Shown: piece after piece, positions 1 through 10,800 of the stretch
Position numbering within the stretch: position 1 is the first letter of the stretch
Layout of the letters: each line of letters begins with the position of its first letter
Assembly: GCA_963920575.1 (NCBI GenBank)
Contig: OY986971.1
Location: forward strand, 7,628,779-7,692,778
Source of the DNA: Narthecium ossifragum
Taxonomy: Eukaryota; Streptophyta; Magnoliopsida; Dioscoreales; Nartheciaceae
DNA length: 64,000 bases
Direction of reading: 5' to 3'
Program-made: the position numbers and the translations under genes
The notes under the pieces: model-generated
Databases searched by the model: none
The model's input: only the letters and a program-made list of their open reading frames with translations
What the model was told of the DNA's origin: nothing

Positions 1-1
1 G

Positions 2-652
2 AGAAGGGACGGTGGCTTGATTTTCACAGAGGAGCAAGGATTCACACACGCTACACAAGACGAACACCATGGAGCGAGAGATTCGCGCTTGGTGTACGGG
101 AGGCGTAAAGGCGGCCAACAGCGAGATGCTCAGTATGATTACTCCGACATGAGACAGAGTCTCGCTGATGCCAGTTCATCATCCACTCTTCCATCCTATC
201 AGCACCCCTTCCACTCTGAGGAGAGATCCGGTTCTGATTGCTATTCTTCATCACATATCTTTGGAGATTACCAGTACCCAGTGTCAATTCCTGCGCGTCA
301 TAGTGTCGATCCCCAGGGCTATGATTTTTATGGCTATCCTCACTATGGTTCATCTGATTCTCAGAGCCAGCAGCCATACTTTTCTGAGCAGTCAGAGCCT
401 CACCGATATAGTAGTTATGGAGAGTTTTCATCAAATCCTCCTCTGCGTGTAGATTTCGGGTACAACATGCTCGAGGAGGTAACTTTTGAGGATCAGCCTA
501 TCCGTTTCATGGACCTCATCAGAGAGTTTGATGAGCAGCATTCATCACATTCCACATTCCCACAGTTTTTATCGTTTATGCAATCTATTAGGGGGGTCAC
601 ACTCCATCGACCTTTAAACCTAGAGGATCAATATAGTTGGTGGAGAGCATGA
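2..652 (+). CDS. 3' end of an unidentified Ser/Tyr-rich protein (partial)
   Basis: The reading frame is open from the left edge of the window to a TGA ending at 652, so the start lies outside and about 216 codons are visible. The visible part is low-complexity and hydrophilic, rich in Ser, Tyr, Gln and His, with many SSS and YG/YP dipeptides. It ends in a more ordered acidic segment containing FMDLIREFDEQ and closes with SWWRA. There is no transmembrane segment and no catalytic motif. I do not recognise the family. Ser/Tyr-rich tails of this kind occur behind the dimerisation domain of plant hAT-like transposases, and the setting is transposon-rich, so a transposase tail is a reasonable guess and no more than that. 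An AT-rich stretch with possible polyadenylation signals follows from 660. Confidence 0.45.
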   Translation, partial: RRDGGLIFTEEQGFTHATQDEHHGARDSRLVYGRRKGGQQRDAQYDYSDMRQSLADASSSSTLPSYQHPFHSEERSGSDCYSSSHIFGDYQYPVSIPARHSVDPQGYDFYGYPHYGSSDSQSQQPYFSEQSEPHRYSSYGEFSSNPPLRVDFGYNMLEEVTFEDQPIRFMDLIREFDEQHSSHSTFPQFLSFMQSIRGVTLHRPLNLEDQYSWWRA

Positions 653-853
653 GAATATACAAGTCATAGTATTAGTATGTTGATGTATGTTGCAATGATG
701 TAATGAATGATATAATAAATAGTTCATTATATCTATTATTTATCATTTTGAGTGCCGAAAGATCCAAAAGATCTCTAAATCAATATAGAACATCAAATAT
801 ATGATCAAAACTCCGTGCCAAACCATAAATGTGGCGTGCCAAACATTTAAAGG

Positions 854-892
854 CCCGTGCCGGACCGTGCCGGTCCGTGCCGGACCGTGCCG
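854..892. repeat. 10-bp GC-rich tandem repeat
   Basis: About four copies of a 10-bp unit of the form CGGACCGTGC, one copy with GGTCC in place of GGACC. Degenerate relatives of the GTGCC core lie just upstream in AT-rich DNA (about 816-845). Confidence 0.8.
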
Positions 893-2057
893 CTGGCACG
901 CGCCGAGCCGGTCCCTGGCAATCCTTGGTTTTGACAACACATCCTGACATGCATGAGGTGTAGGCATATGAGTTAAAACTACTTTGTCTTATTCGATTGC
1001 AAGGTGGTTGTCAAATTTATGTTCACTTCTCTATATATTTCGTCTTGAGCTCATTCTCTTCACTGGAGATATCTGAGTTCATTGGAGATATTTGAGTCCT
1101 TGGTGGGTGCCTGAAGACAGTTTGCAATTAAGGTACTGCTTGTGGTAATTTGATAGATGATCTTATTTGTTTTTGTACTGTATGTTTCCTACTGTTGATT
1201 AGGGTACTGTTTAATCTTGCTTCTTTCATAATTAAGGTACTGTTTGTTGTAATTAATGAGCAAGTCATTGTGTTCGGTATTATTTTATGATGTATAACGA
1301 GTTTTATGATAGATAATCTCATTATTTAAAACCAGATCAACTTTCACTAACAAAAGCTTGCATATTGCCTTTCATCATTCTTCCCCACAAGTGATCAGAA
1401 TGAAGGGTCATAGAGTATCAAATCCATGCAAGAGAGGCCCATTATTCAAGCAAGATACACTCTCCAGTGTTTGAAGATCATTCACATGCATGGTTTCCTT
1501 GCTGAAATCATAGCAGCGATATAATGATGCATGCAGGAAGTACCTTACGATTAATCCTTTCAAGCAAGCAATGATAGAATGTTTTGGTACTAAAAAGAAT
1601 CCTTATTAATTGGATGGTCTGATGAGTTGGTTCAAACCTCTTCCCTTGTTCGCCGTTCCCATGACCGTCACTGGCATTGCTAACCGCTTCGGTTGGTGCA
1701 GCTTTGGACTCCAGTGGAGTTGTCGGCCTTGCATGAAGATACCTTATTAGTGCAACCCAGTGACATTGGATCACATGCCGTTGGAACATAGCAGCAGCCA
1801 TATTTGGATTCTCGGGATCTAAAAATTGGTAAGCATCATAAAATAACATTATTTAAAATTAATCTATATTTGTTATTTAGAATCTCGTTATTTTATTTTA
1901 TTGATAAGCATACTATGCTAAATTTTGCAGAAATGAGTTTTCTACATATGAGTCCTCCTCGGATTCATCTGAGGAGGACATTATGATTATTCAGGCAGTA
2001 GTAGATGACCGTGCATCCATGTCACAGCGCCAAGCCCCGTTGCCGTGTCAGACTAGA
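893..2057. other. Intergenic, no gene recognised
   Basis: AT-rich sequence with a loosely repeated AAGGTACTG(T/C)TTG motif between about 1130 and 1260. Short ORFs here show no recognisable domains. The last few hundred bases may be the decayed N-terminal part of the Harbinger copy that follows. Confidence 0.4.
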
Positions 2058-5000
2058 CATTTCCATGGATATCAACTAGTAAATGATATTTTGTCCGGCC
2101 ATGGAAATAGGTGCCCGTAAATGTTTAGGATGTCGAAAACATTGTTGAAGGGCTTGTGTTGTACATTAGAGAGGAGGGGTTTGATTGAACACACACCAAA
2201 CATGATTAGCATGGAGCAACTTGTAATTTTTCTTCACGCAATTGGACATGGTGTTTCTAACAGAGTGTTGTGTGAGATGTTTCAACATTCTGACGAAACA
2301 ATAAGCCGCCATCTCAGTCACGTATTGGAAGGCGTCGAACAATTAAGATTTCAGTACATGCAACTGCCTTGTGGTAATGTCCCTGTCCATCCTATATTCC
2401 AGGGAAATTCCACTTACACCCCGTTTAAGGTATTTACCAATATTCTATCATAAGTGAGCCTATTTCATGTCATGTACTTATGCTTTATCGCATAAATGCA
2501 TCAATGGTATTGTGTAGAATACTCTTGGTGCAATTGACAGGACACATATTCCAGCATATGTCCCCTTAGCGGACTAGCCGCGGTTTCGTAATCGCAAGGG
2601 GTAGATATCACAGAATGTTATGGGAGCCATGTCATTTGATCTACAATTCGTGCATGTCGTCGTAGGTTGGGAACGTTCTGCGGCAGATATGTGTATCTTA
2701 AATTAGGTGATTAACAAGGGTCATTTCACTGTTCCAGAAGGTACTGAGTCTAGTGAACTCCACTTATATATTCACTGTTGCTATCTTCATGTAATGGTGA
2801 GGATGACATTGATTGTAGGTAAATTTTATTTAGTCGATTCTGGTTATGCAAATAGAAAGAACTTCCTGGCACCATACAGAGGATAACGATATCATATTAG
2901 TGAATTCCAAAACGTTTGGACTAGCCGCGGTAATGAATATAGTAGTCCTAGAGACATATATAATGTAATACTTTAGTATAACTTTTCATGTCTTTTGATG
3001 CTTTTCATTAAATCTTGCACCATGTTTTTAGTAGCATTGTTGAGATTTAAATTCTTAACTTAGAAATACTTCATTATGTTTATTAGATTAATGATTTTTT
3101 ATCCTCTATTGTGATGTGCAACCTTATTGTTCTTTGATTAAGTAAATTAGAATAACCAGCCGTCTAGTATAGGCTCTATTTGTCAAATCTGTTTTCTTTA
3201 GTTGATCTTAAGCATGATAGAGAATAGGCTTAAGATGTAGATGCGTTGGCAACCCATTAAGAGGGTGGGGGACACCTCGGGGCTGTTGGGACAGCTCATC
3301 CCTTATTGCTAGACACACATCTTACTGACATAGTGAGGAGACCCCCCCACATTTGAGAGTCACCTTTTGACTTTTGAACACTTCATCCTCTCGTTTAAGG
3401 GGAGGCTTGTTGAAAAGAGATGGGACATCAAGAAGAACAAGGGAAGAGAGAAAGCTAAAGAGAAGAAAAAGGTAAAAGACTATTTCAAAAAAGGAATTGA
3501 AGGGCAAGACAGGTCTAAGTGAGTAATGGGATTCTCGAAATGATCTTTCTGTTTTGATTCATTATAGAAGATTCTTGTTAATATATATATGATTGCATCT
3601 TTTAAAATTCTGCAAGTTTGCCATTCACTTTATGTTGATTTAGATGTTATGGATATGTTTTGATTTTCTGAAATGTTAATAACATCATTTGTTATCATCA
3701 AAAGTTCTATATCAGAGGACTTAAATATTTGGTTCAGTTACAATAAGGGGAGACGTCCCTTACAGCTTCCTTAAGTTGTTCTGCTCACAGCTTCTTTAAA
3801 GCTATTTTGATTCATCACGGAGATGAATTTCATACATATTATGTGTGTTTTATAATTATGGATTATTCCGTTTAGCCGAAGAGTGAGCACATTCTATCTA
3901 GTTTAAACTTATCGTGAAGTGTGTTACTGTTTTGATTCAGTTTTGCTTTCAGTAGTGTTATGTACGATGCATGTGGTGAGATTCAAATTAGAGCATCCTT
4001 TTACTCACTGGGCTGCTTAGCTCATCCCATTTCTCATTATATTTTTCAGGAGGTGAAGTTTAACTTACTATTCCAACACATTGGCATCATCTTTTATATG
4101 CGAGGAAGATCGGATTTTTATGCAATGATGTTGTTTTTTAGCTAAGTGCTTGCATATGTATAGAAGTTTCAAGACTGTAGATCGTGTAAATTGCATTGAT
4201 TTGTAGGAGAGAGTGTGGTCTTGTATCAACCTTTGTTGTATAACTGAAAGTTGGAGGTGCAGTTATGTTGTTAATCAGTGAGTTTAATGTGTTTTGAACT
4301 CCTTTGGGTCAGTAGATTCTGCTGCTTTCTCTAATTATGTACCACTTAACATCTCAGTTTCTTTAAGTTCTATTTAAAATAACTGTAGTTTCGAAGTCGA
4401 TCTCTAAGAGAAAGATGTCTATTATCTTAATCGGAATTTGGATTTTAGTCCTCTTTTCATATCCCTGACCTCCAGCCTCTTCTAAACCCATGTTAGCCAA
4501 TCCATAATTGAATTGAGACCAAATTTGTATTGCTTTGTCCAGAATTCGGTTTTACTTTCTCCATTGTGCCATCGGTATTAAAAACACTGTAACTTTCTCT
4601 AGCAAACTTAAAATCGTGAACCGTAAAATCTCCAGAAACTAGACTTCTAGAGCTTCCCAACCATGTATGTTACTTCTTCTAGTTCTCCCTGAGAATGTAC
4701 AGTTTAACCTTCAAACTTGACCCTTCTGCTCTAGTAGTTTGTCTGACCTCTTTTTATTTGTGGTTGTTGTTAGGGTTGTGACATACAACCATCGCCATGC
4801 ATAGTTACGCAATCACGTCGAAAGGGCATTTGGAGTTCTAAAGATGCAATTTAAGGTACTGTGAATAATGCAGTCATACCCTTTTGATGTGCAATGCCGT
4901 ATAATAATGGTGTTTTGTGTAATACACAAACTATATCATCAGAAGCCGGAAACGCGATACCTACTTATCACAATCTCATCAAACGATTTCAGATGAAGGT

Positions 5001-5092
5001 GATGAAGACATAGATCCACAACAGATGCCGCGAGTACGTGGTCATACTGCAGGCGATTCATTGCGGGATAGAATTGTAGCAGAATTATAAGC
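2058..5092 (+). pseudogene. PIF/Harbinger transposase, decayed
   Basis: The product would be a DDE nuclease moving a PIF/Harbinger element. Family landmarks appear in order on the plus strand but with stops and frame changes. The N-terminal helical domain is at about 2070-2430 (GYQLVNDILSGHGNRC, then MFRMSKTLLKGL and ISRHLSHVL). The first catalytic block is at about 2520-2700 (NTLGAIDRTHIPAYVP, FRNRKG, QNVMGAMSFDLQF). The second is at about 2820-2910 (DSGYANRKNFLAPYRG). The last block is at about 4790-4970 (RHA, stop, LRNHVERAFGVLKMQF, then a CVIH segment). A C-terminal tail ends near 5090. A 1.8-kb stretch separates DIYN near 2967 from RHA near 4794. It could be an intron, but no acceptor fits exactly, so an insertion is equally possible. 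Multiple stops make this a dead copy. Confidence 0.85.
2968..4785. other. 1.8-kb interruption inside the Harbinger transposase
   Basis: Sequence between the DSGYAN and ERAFG blocks carries no transposase motif and no long ORF. The flanks share an imperfect GACATA-NA string (near 2959 and 4777), which could be a worn target-site duplication of a nested element. I see no clear terminal repeats. A long intron is the alternative. Confidence 0.35.
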
Positions 5093-5213
5093 AAATAGAA
5101 GGTTTGAAGCATGCGCTATAATTACTTTTGTGTGTTTATTATCTTGCAAAGCATTTAATTTAATTGTCAAATTATTTCCTATTTTTGATGTTGTGTTTTT
5201 TTAGATTGTACTA

Positions 5214-5531
5214 ATGGCCAGTAATTTATACCAAATGAGTTTTTATGTGGTCTATCGGGGTCGACAGCCGGGAATATATGCAACATGGCATGAGTATCAT
5301 GCTCAAGTGAACAAGTTCCCAGAAGCATGTTACCCCAAATTTCAAACCAGGATCGAAGCTTCAAAATCCTACGAAGATTACAATTGGACTTCTTATGACA
5401 AAGTAAGCAGGTCAACTTACGTGGAGTCGAAGATGGCACGTGCCGAGCAGTGTTCAATGTTTTCTTCGACCGTTGGCTATGTACTTGTTGCCTTCCTAGT
5501 CGTCGTAGTTGCTGTTATGTTATTGTTGTGA
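5214..5531 (+). CDS. Small protein: RNase H1 N-terminal/viroplasmin-like domain plus C-terminal membrane segment
   Basis: A 105-residue ORF starting at ATG 5214. Residues about 11-52 match the small fold shared by the N-terminal RNA-DNA hybrid-binding domain of RNase H1 and the caulimovirus viroplasmin domain: FYVVYRGRQPGIYATW, a later QVNKFPEACYPKF, then an EAS helix start. There is no RNase H catalytic domain. The last 22 or so residues (about 84-105, VGYVLVAFLVVVVAVMLLL) are strongly hydrophobic and end the protein, as in a tail-anchored protein. It begins about 120 bp after the last recognisable Harbinger transposase residues, on the same strand. It could be an accessory gene of that element, a spliced C-terminal exon, or an unrelated captured fragment. 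The domain call is fairly secure; function and expression are unknown. Confidence 0.6.
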   Translation: MASNLYQMSFYVVYRGRQPGIYATWHEYHAQVNKFPEACYPKFQTRIEASKSYEDYNWTSYDKVSRSTYVESKMARAEQCSMFSSTVGYVLVAFLVVVVAVMLLL

Positions 5532-5869
5532 TATTTCCGGCCTTGTATTATGTTGTCTTGTTTAGATTTAAGATGGAACATGTAGCTAAATATGCCATTT
5601 AAGTTGATGTCGTCTTTATTAGTAATGGTGGTTATATGTGAAAATCATATGTAGTAATTTCCCAATATGCAGTTTCTGTTGATGCAGTTGCGCTTTTTGA
5701 GGACAATATATTATGATGTGCTTACATAACTTAAAAAATTCCATGTATTAGTCATTATTTTTTAGGACAATATATTATAAGGTGCTTACAAAATTTTCAG
5801 AGACAATATATTATGATGCAGTAGTCTGTATTAGTCAAGGAGATATCTTATAACGAAAAATGGTTTCAT

Positions 5870-6062
5870 CCCATCTTCGGAGGGCATTTTCGATATTTAG
5901 CCTTCGTCCCACCCTTATTCCATCATTTACAACCAACACCATTCTCTTATTCCACCCGATCATTACAAAATTATCCCCATTTTACAATCAAACATCAAAG
6001 TGAAATAACTTTATTCCCTCCCCTTATTCCCACTTTTCCTAACACTATACCAAACGAGGCCT
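5870..6062. repeat. Possible terminus of a Harbinger/MITE-type element
   Basis: Tract with repeated TTATTCC/TTATCCC words that ends in ACCAAACGAGGCCT. Its reverse complement, AGGCCTCGTTTGGT, resembles the outer end of many plant MITEs. No matching left end was found, so this may be the right end of the Harbinger copy or an independent fragment. Confidence 0.35.
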
Positions 6063-7640
6063 AAAGGGATACTTCGGCAAAATCCCGGCCTAGACCTGAT
6101 CTAAAACGCCTAGTCCCATGCCCGACCCCCGCAATTTTTTTTCTTTTTGACAAGTGAGCGTCTCTTGATTTTTCTTTTATCTATGTTAATTATTATATTA
6201 TATGTTAATTATTATATTACTTGTATTTTTTATTATGAAAAATATCATGTAAAGCAGTAAAATTAAAATTTCCAGCCCTGAACAGTGGAATTTGGTGAAA
6301 ATCTTGGTTCAGTCTTTAGCAACTGATAATCGCATGGAAATAATCGGAGCCGCGTCTTCCTTCAAAAAAGGGTTGGGACACATAGCACTATGTACTCCCG
6401 GGCCCGGACCCACCCTCAAGTCAGTTTAGATCATGACATCGAACTGGTTGGTCAAACTGATGTTGCCAACTGACTCCGACCTTGCATCTCCAAAGAATCT
6501 TAGCCCCTCATCGATAATATATGTACCCCAACCCAACCCAGTCTCACATGTAGGAACCCACGTCCCACCCTACTCATCTCCTATTAGAAGTTAAAATTAC
6601 TAATGTACCTCTATTATTGGTTATTATTTCCAAACCATCCTATCGCTGCTAACGTATCCCTCTCTTTCCAAACTTTTTTTTTCATATATAAACATTATCC
6701 ATTAATCTAATTTTAAAATTATATTTAGGAAAAGACTGGGTGGGTGCCCTTCTCCGACCAAATCTTGATCGGCTTTCTAATCCATTTACCCAAACCCGTC
6801 CTTTAACTTCCCCCCAGCTCTTCCCATGGTGGGTGCCAGGACTTGGTTTATTGTTGACTAAATCAAAAAAAAAAAAAAATTAGCGAAAGTTACACCTAAT
6901 AATATCTATGCAATTACAACAAGTTTAGAAGGGTATATATATAATTACTGGTTCCATAAACATATACATATCATCATTATATAGCAGGATGGTTAAAAAG
7001 TGCATCTTTTGTTTGTCCTAGCTGGCGTCCTACGTGGCAGATATATTCTATGTGGCTGCTGACGTGGAGGGGTAATAGTGGGGGAGGGGGGAGTTAGGAG
7101 GGGTTAGTGGGGAGTTATGAGGGGAGATGGTGGTTACCGTGCCAAGTGGCAGGGGCCCCACTAGTATATATATATATATACAATTAAGGTAGTTTTGAAG
7201 GGTATATGTATGCAAAAAATCCGTTGTAAATGTCTAGTCGAGATAACTGCTGAAAAGATTTTACTTTCGATTTTGCAATTTAAAGCTGTTTCATTATTTC
7301 ATTAGAAAACGGATCATTTTCGTCTGAAATCCTTATTTATAAGCTAGGATTCTTGACATATAGGTAAATATTCCGTGTGCAAATAGCTTATTTGTAATGA
7401 AAAGAGAAAACCGTTCTAAGTTGTAAAATAAAAAATATAATAGATTTAATATGTAAACTTTTCTATAAGACAAATTAAGTGTAATTAAGTAAAGTAAATT
7501 CCACTGTTAGCCAATACCAGACGAATAAATATGTAAAAAAAATGAAAGATTTCAGTAGGTCTGTTAAAATATGAAAAATTTAAAATAAAATATGAAAATT
7601 TTAAAATAAAATACGTAAATCCGAAACTTTTAAGAGAGAA
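6063..7640. other. Intergenic upstream of centrin
   Basis: AT-rich, no recognisable coding. Contains an A-rich run near 6866, G-rich sequence at about 7070-7125, and a short TA repeat at about 7163-7182. The last few hundred bases are presumably the centrin promoter. Confidence 0.5.
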
Positions 7641-7806
7641 ATATGTTACATATTTAAGCCAATATGCAAATGAGACTACTCAGGTATGCGGCCGTCGCTT
7701 TCACTTCCTCAATCAACAAAGACTAGATGAGATCGCCAGACTCGGAAAAAGATTTCTGCGTCTCTCCTCTCTGTCTCTGTTTGGAAGCACCGCTCTCTGC
7801 AGTCTA
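7641..7806 (+). promoter_or_regulatory. Putative core promoter and 5' UTR of centrin
   Basis: A TATTTAA element at 7651-7657 lies about 150 bp before the proposed ATG at 7807. The DNA between it and the ATG changes to CT-rich sequence (about 7755-7795), typical of a plant 5' leader. The transcription start cannot be fixed by eye. Confidence 0.35.
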
Positions 7807-10800
7807 ATGGTACGAATTCATATATATCTCTCTGTTTATTATGCTTAGATTCCATCTTTTGCTATGATATCCGAAGTTTTGAGCAAGTTGGTACTTTGAT
7901 TGATTGGACTTAATTGCTGAACTCGTTATAGTCTATCATGAACATGTGGTATTCGTTTCAATCTTTCAAACACCATGAGAATTGCTAAGTTTGAAGAAAG
8001 TTTGAGCTCATGGGTAGAATCAGCAAGCTGGCTTCATGGTATACGACATACTATTTGATAGGTGTGGTGTTCTACTTTTTTCTCTTTTTTTTTTCCTGGT
8101 ATTGGCAGTAGGTAAATTTTATATAAGACAAGATGAGATTGTCATGGAGGAAAGCTCTAAAGGATGCTGCCGAAGAATAGCTGGATTGTTTCTTGGGAGA
8201 GTTTTGGCTTTCCATTTTTTGCTTCTAATTATTCTTCGTTCCTGTTTAACAGCACCCCCAATTTGTGCAACTTTCTGAAAGTTTTATGAAGGTCTAAAGA
8301 GTCCTTCCAAGGAACATTTCTTGGAGAAATTTGTCTTTAAAATGTTGATTCCCTGTTTCAGAGCAGCCCCAATTGGTGAAAGTTCCTGTTTTCTACCTTT
8401 ATTTACATAATTGAAGTCCTTTATAATAAAGAAGAAAAACTCTTCATGGTAACATGATGTGTCTTTATGCTGTATGCTCTCAACTACCCATCTTTTCCTG
8501 TAACTAGGTGGTAATGTTATTGGCATTCGGTTAGCTCGAGTTCTTTAATTGTTTCGTGGTTGTTTGATTTGGTTTGGTTTTTTCTTTTGTTCATCACCAT
8601 TTGTCTGTTATAGGTACCAATCCCCGCCATTAAATGGTATTTAACTGTCTAAGTTTTACTCACAAAGAAGGAGCTTATACTTGAAATATTGTCGGTTTTA
8701 TCTAGGGGAGGTTTAACTGTCTAAGTCTTAAAATATGGTTGCCTAATTGTATCATCTATGCCGAGGTTTACAACTCAAGTTACTTCCCATGCAGTCAGGA
8801 TATTATACTCAAGGAGGAGCACCTAAGACAGAAAAACATAGACATCGTCATCATGGTTTAAACAAAGAGAAGAGGCAAGAGATAAAGGAGGCATTTGATC
8901 TGTTTGACACAGATGGCTCTGGTACGAGCATTACTAACAAACGATATCAATCATTGTCATTTTCTCTATTTGCTTCATGAACTTGTTCTGATATTACAAT
9001 TTAATTCATATTTTCTCAGGAACCATCGATGCCACAGAGTTAAATGTTGCAATGAGGTACTAGTTCTTGCACGCGATTTATTTGCTTCAATCTGCAAATT
9101 CTATTACGGTCCCTTGGTTTTGTGATTCCAGTAAACTAATCTAGGGGGCTTTTTCTGCAGAGCCTTGGGGTTTGAAATGAATGAAGAGGTAATTCTGGCT
9201 TCTTTTCTTGTAGATGTTAATTGTTCCTGTTGTTTGCAGCCATTCTATATAAATTGGCAAAGATGAGACATGATTCTGTTGTTTTACCCTTTCTTTTTCT
9301 TTTTCTTTTTTATGGAATAGTTGAGCCATATGGCCCATATTAGCTAGTTACATGATTACTACAAGCGAAAACTGACTTCACGGGTGGAGGAAAGTCCTCT
9401 GCTGCAGTCCACAAAATGGACTGCTTTGCATCCTTTCCTGCCTTCACGAACGCATCAGCTTGAAATGATAATTTCGCAAGTAATTTAATCTAGAAACCTA
9501 TAAGCAGTTGGAGACTCGTGCATTCGGTGAAAATGAAGAATAAACAACTTATCTATGAAATGATAATTGGAGCTGAATAGCAAATATCACTTGACTTTAA
9601 TTCAGGACTTAGGAAGATTTAATCTACAAACTTTAGATATGCATTCTCTTCAGTATGGTTTCCATCTTTTTCCATATCAGCCATCTCCAGATCTGCAAGG
9701 TGAGGTTCAACTGATAAAGGGGAGAAATATGCTATCTGGCTTGAAGTAATTATCTCTGACTGATATCTGTAGTGTTCTTTGTCTATCTGTTAAATCAAGG
9801 AACTTATATTTTGGAGGCAAACTTCTCAAAACATGACCTTTCAGTACAAGGCTCCAAGTTTGACAGTAACAGAATTCTTGTGGCCATACATGTGAGACAA
9901 ATGTTGCTTCTACTACAATTGCTGAGGAGAGGGGTTACTCGCCAAGGCTATTGAGTATCCAATTTTTTAAACTGAACAAAAGCCAATATCTAGTTGGGAC
10001 TAGGCAATGACTTTGGCAAGCCATTTTACCTTTTATAAGGAAATAAGTTCTGAGGCATGGAAGGCTAGAATGTTCATGTAAAAATATTGGAAGAAATATG
10101 AGAGCGGTCGTTTATGACTGCAGTTAAGAACCTTCATAACAGAGGTAGACTTGCAGTTGGAACAAGATTCTTGAGAGAATCCATTTAGTTGAGTCATGTA
10201 ATAGTACAAAATGTGGGAAGGAAAGCCAAAATGGTGATAATGATCTCGTATGAGAGTAATACTTCTATTTTAATATTTTTGCTTTGAATCGTGATGGAAC
10301 TGTTGAAATTTAGCAAAGGTTTTTGGTGAATGGAGCGCCTATATAATGTACTACACTACCAAATGCAACCATTATCCATTCTCCGAAACATGCTTGAAGC
10401 ATTATAATCAAATGTCATTGGTTGTCACCAGAATATGATGTGAAGTTTTGGATTAAATACCAAGTTGTCTGGAAGTTTGATTTACTGATGAGCATGACGG
10501 CAAGCAAACATGGGAAGTTGTTGGTCGATGATGCTAATGAGATGTTACATCGTAAATTGGTTGACAAAGAAGGTAAGTTGGTTGACAGAGAAGGCACTAA
10601 ATGGAGATGATGACAGATGTGTTCCTTGTAGTTGTCAAAGACAACAATCATAGGCGGCCTATCCCTTACACTTTGTATTCATTGGTATATGGTAGACAAT
10701 GAACTGACGAATATTCTTCTTGGTTTCTGGTTGCCAATTATCTCAACTCTCAAAGCCTGTTTTCCATTTAACTTTCAGCATGTTGTGTGAACTTTTTGAA

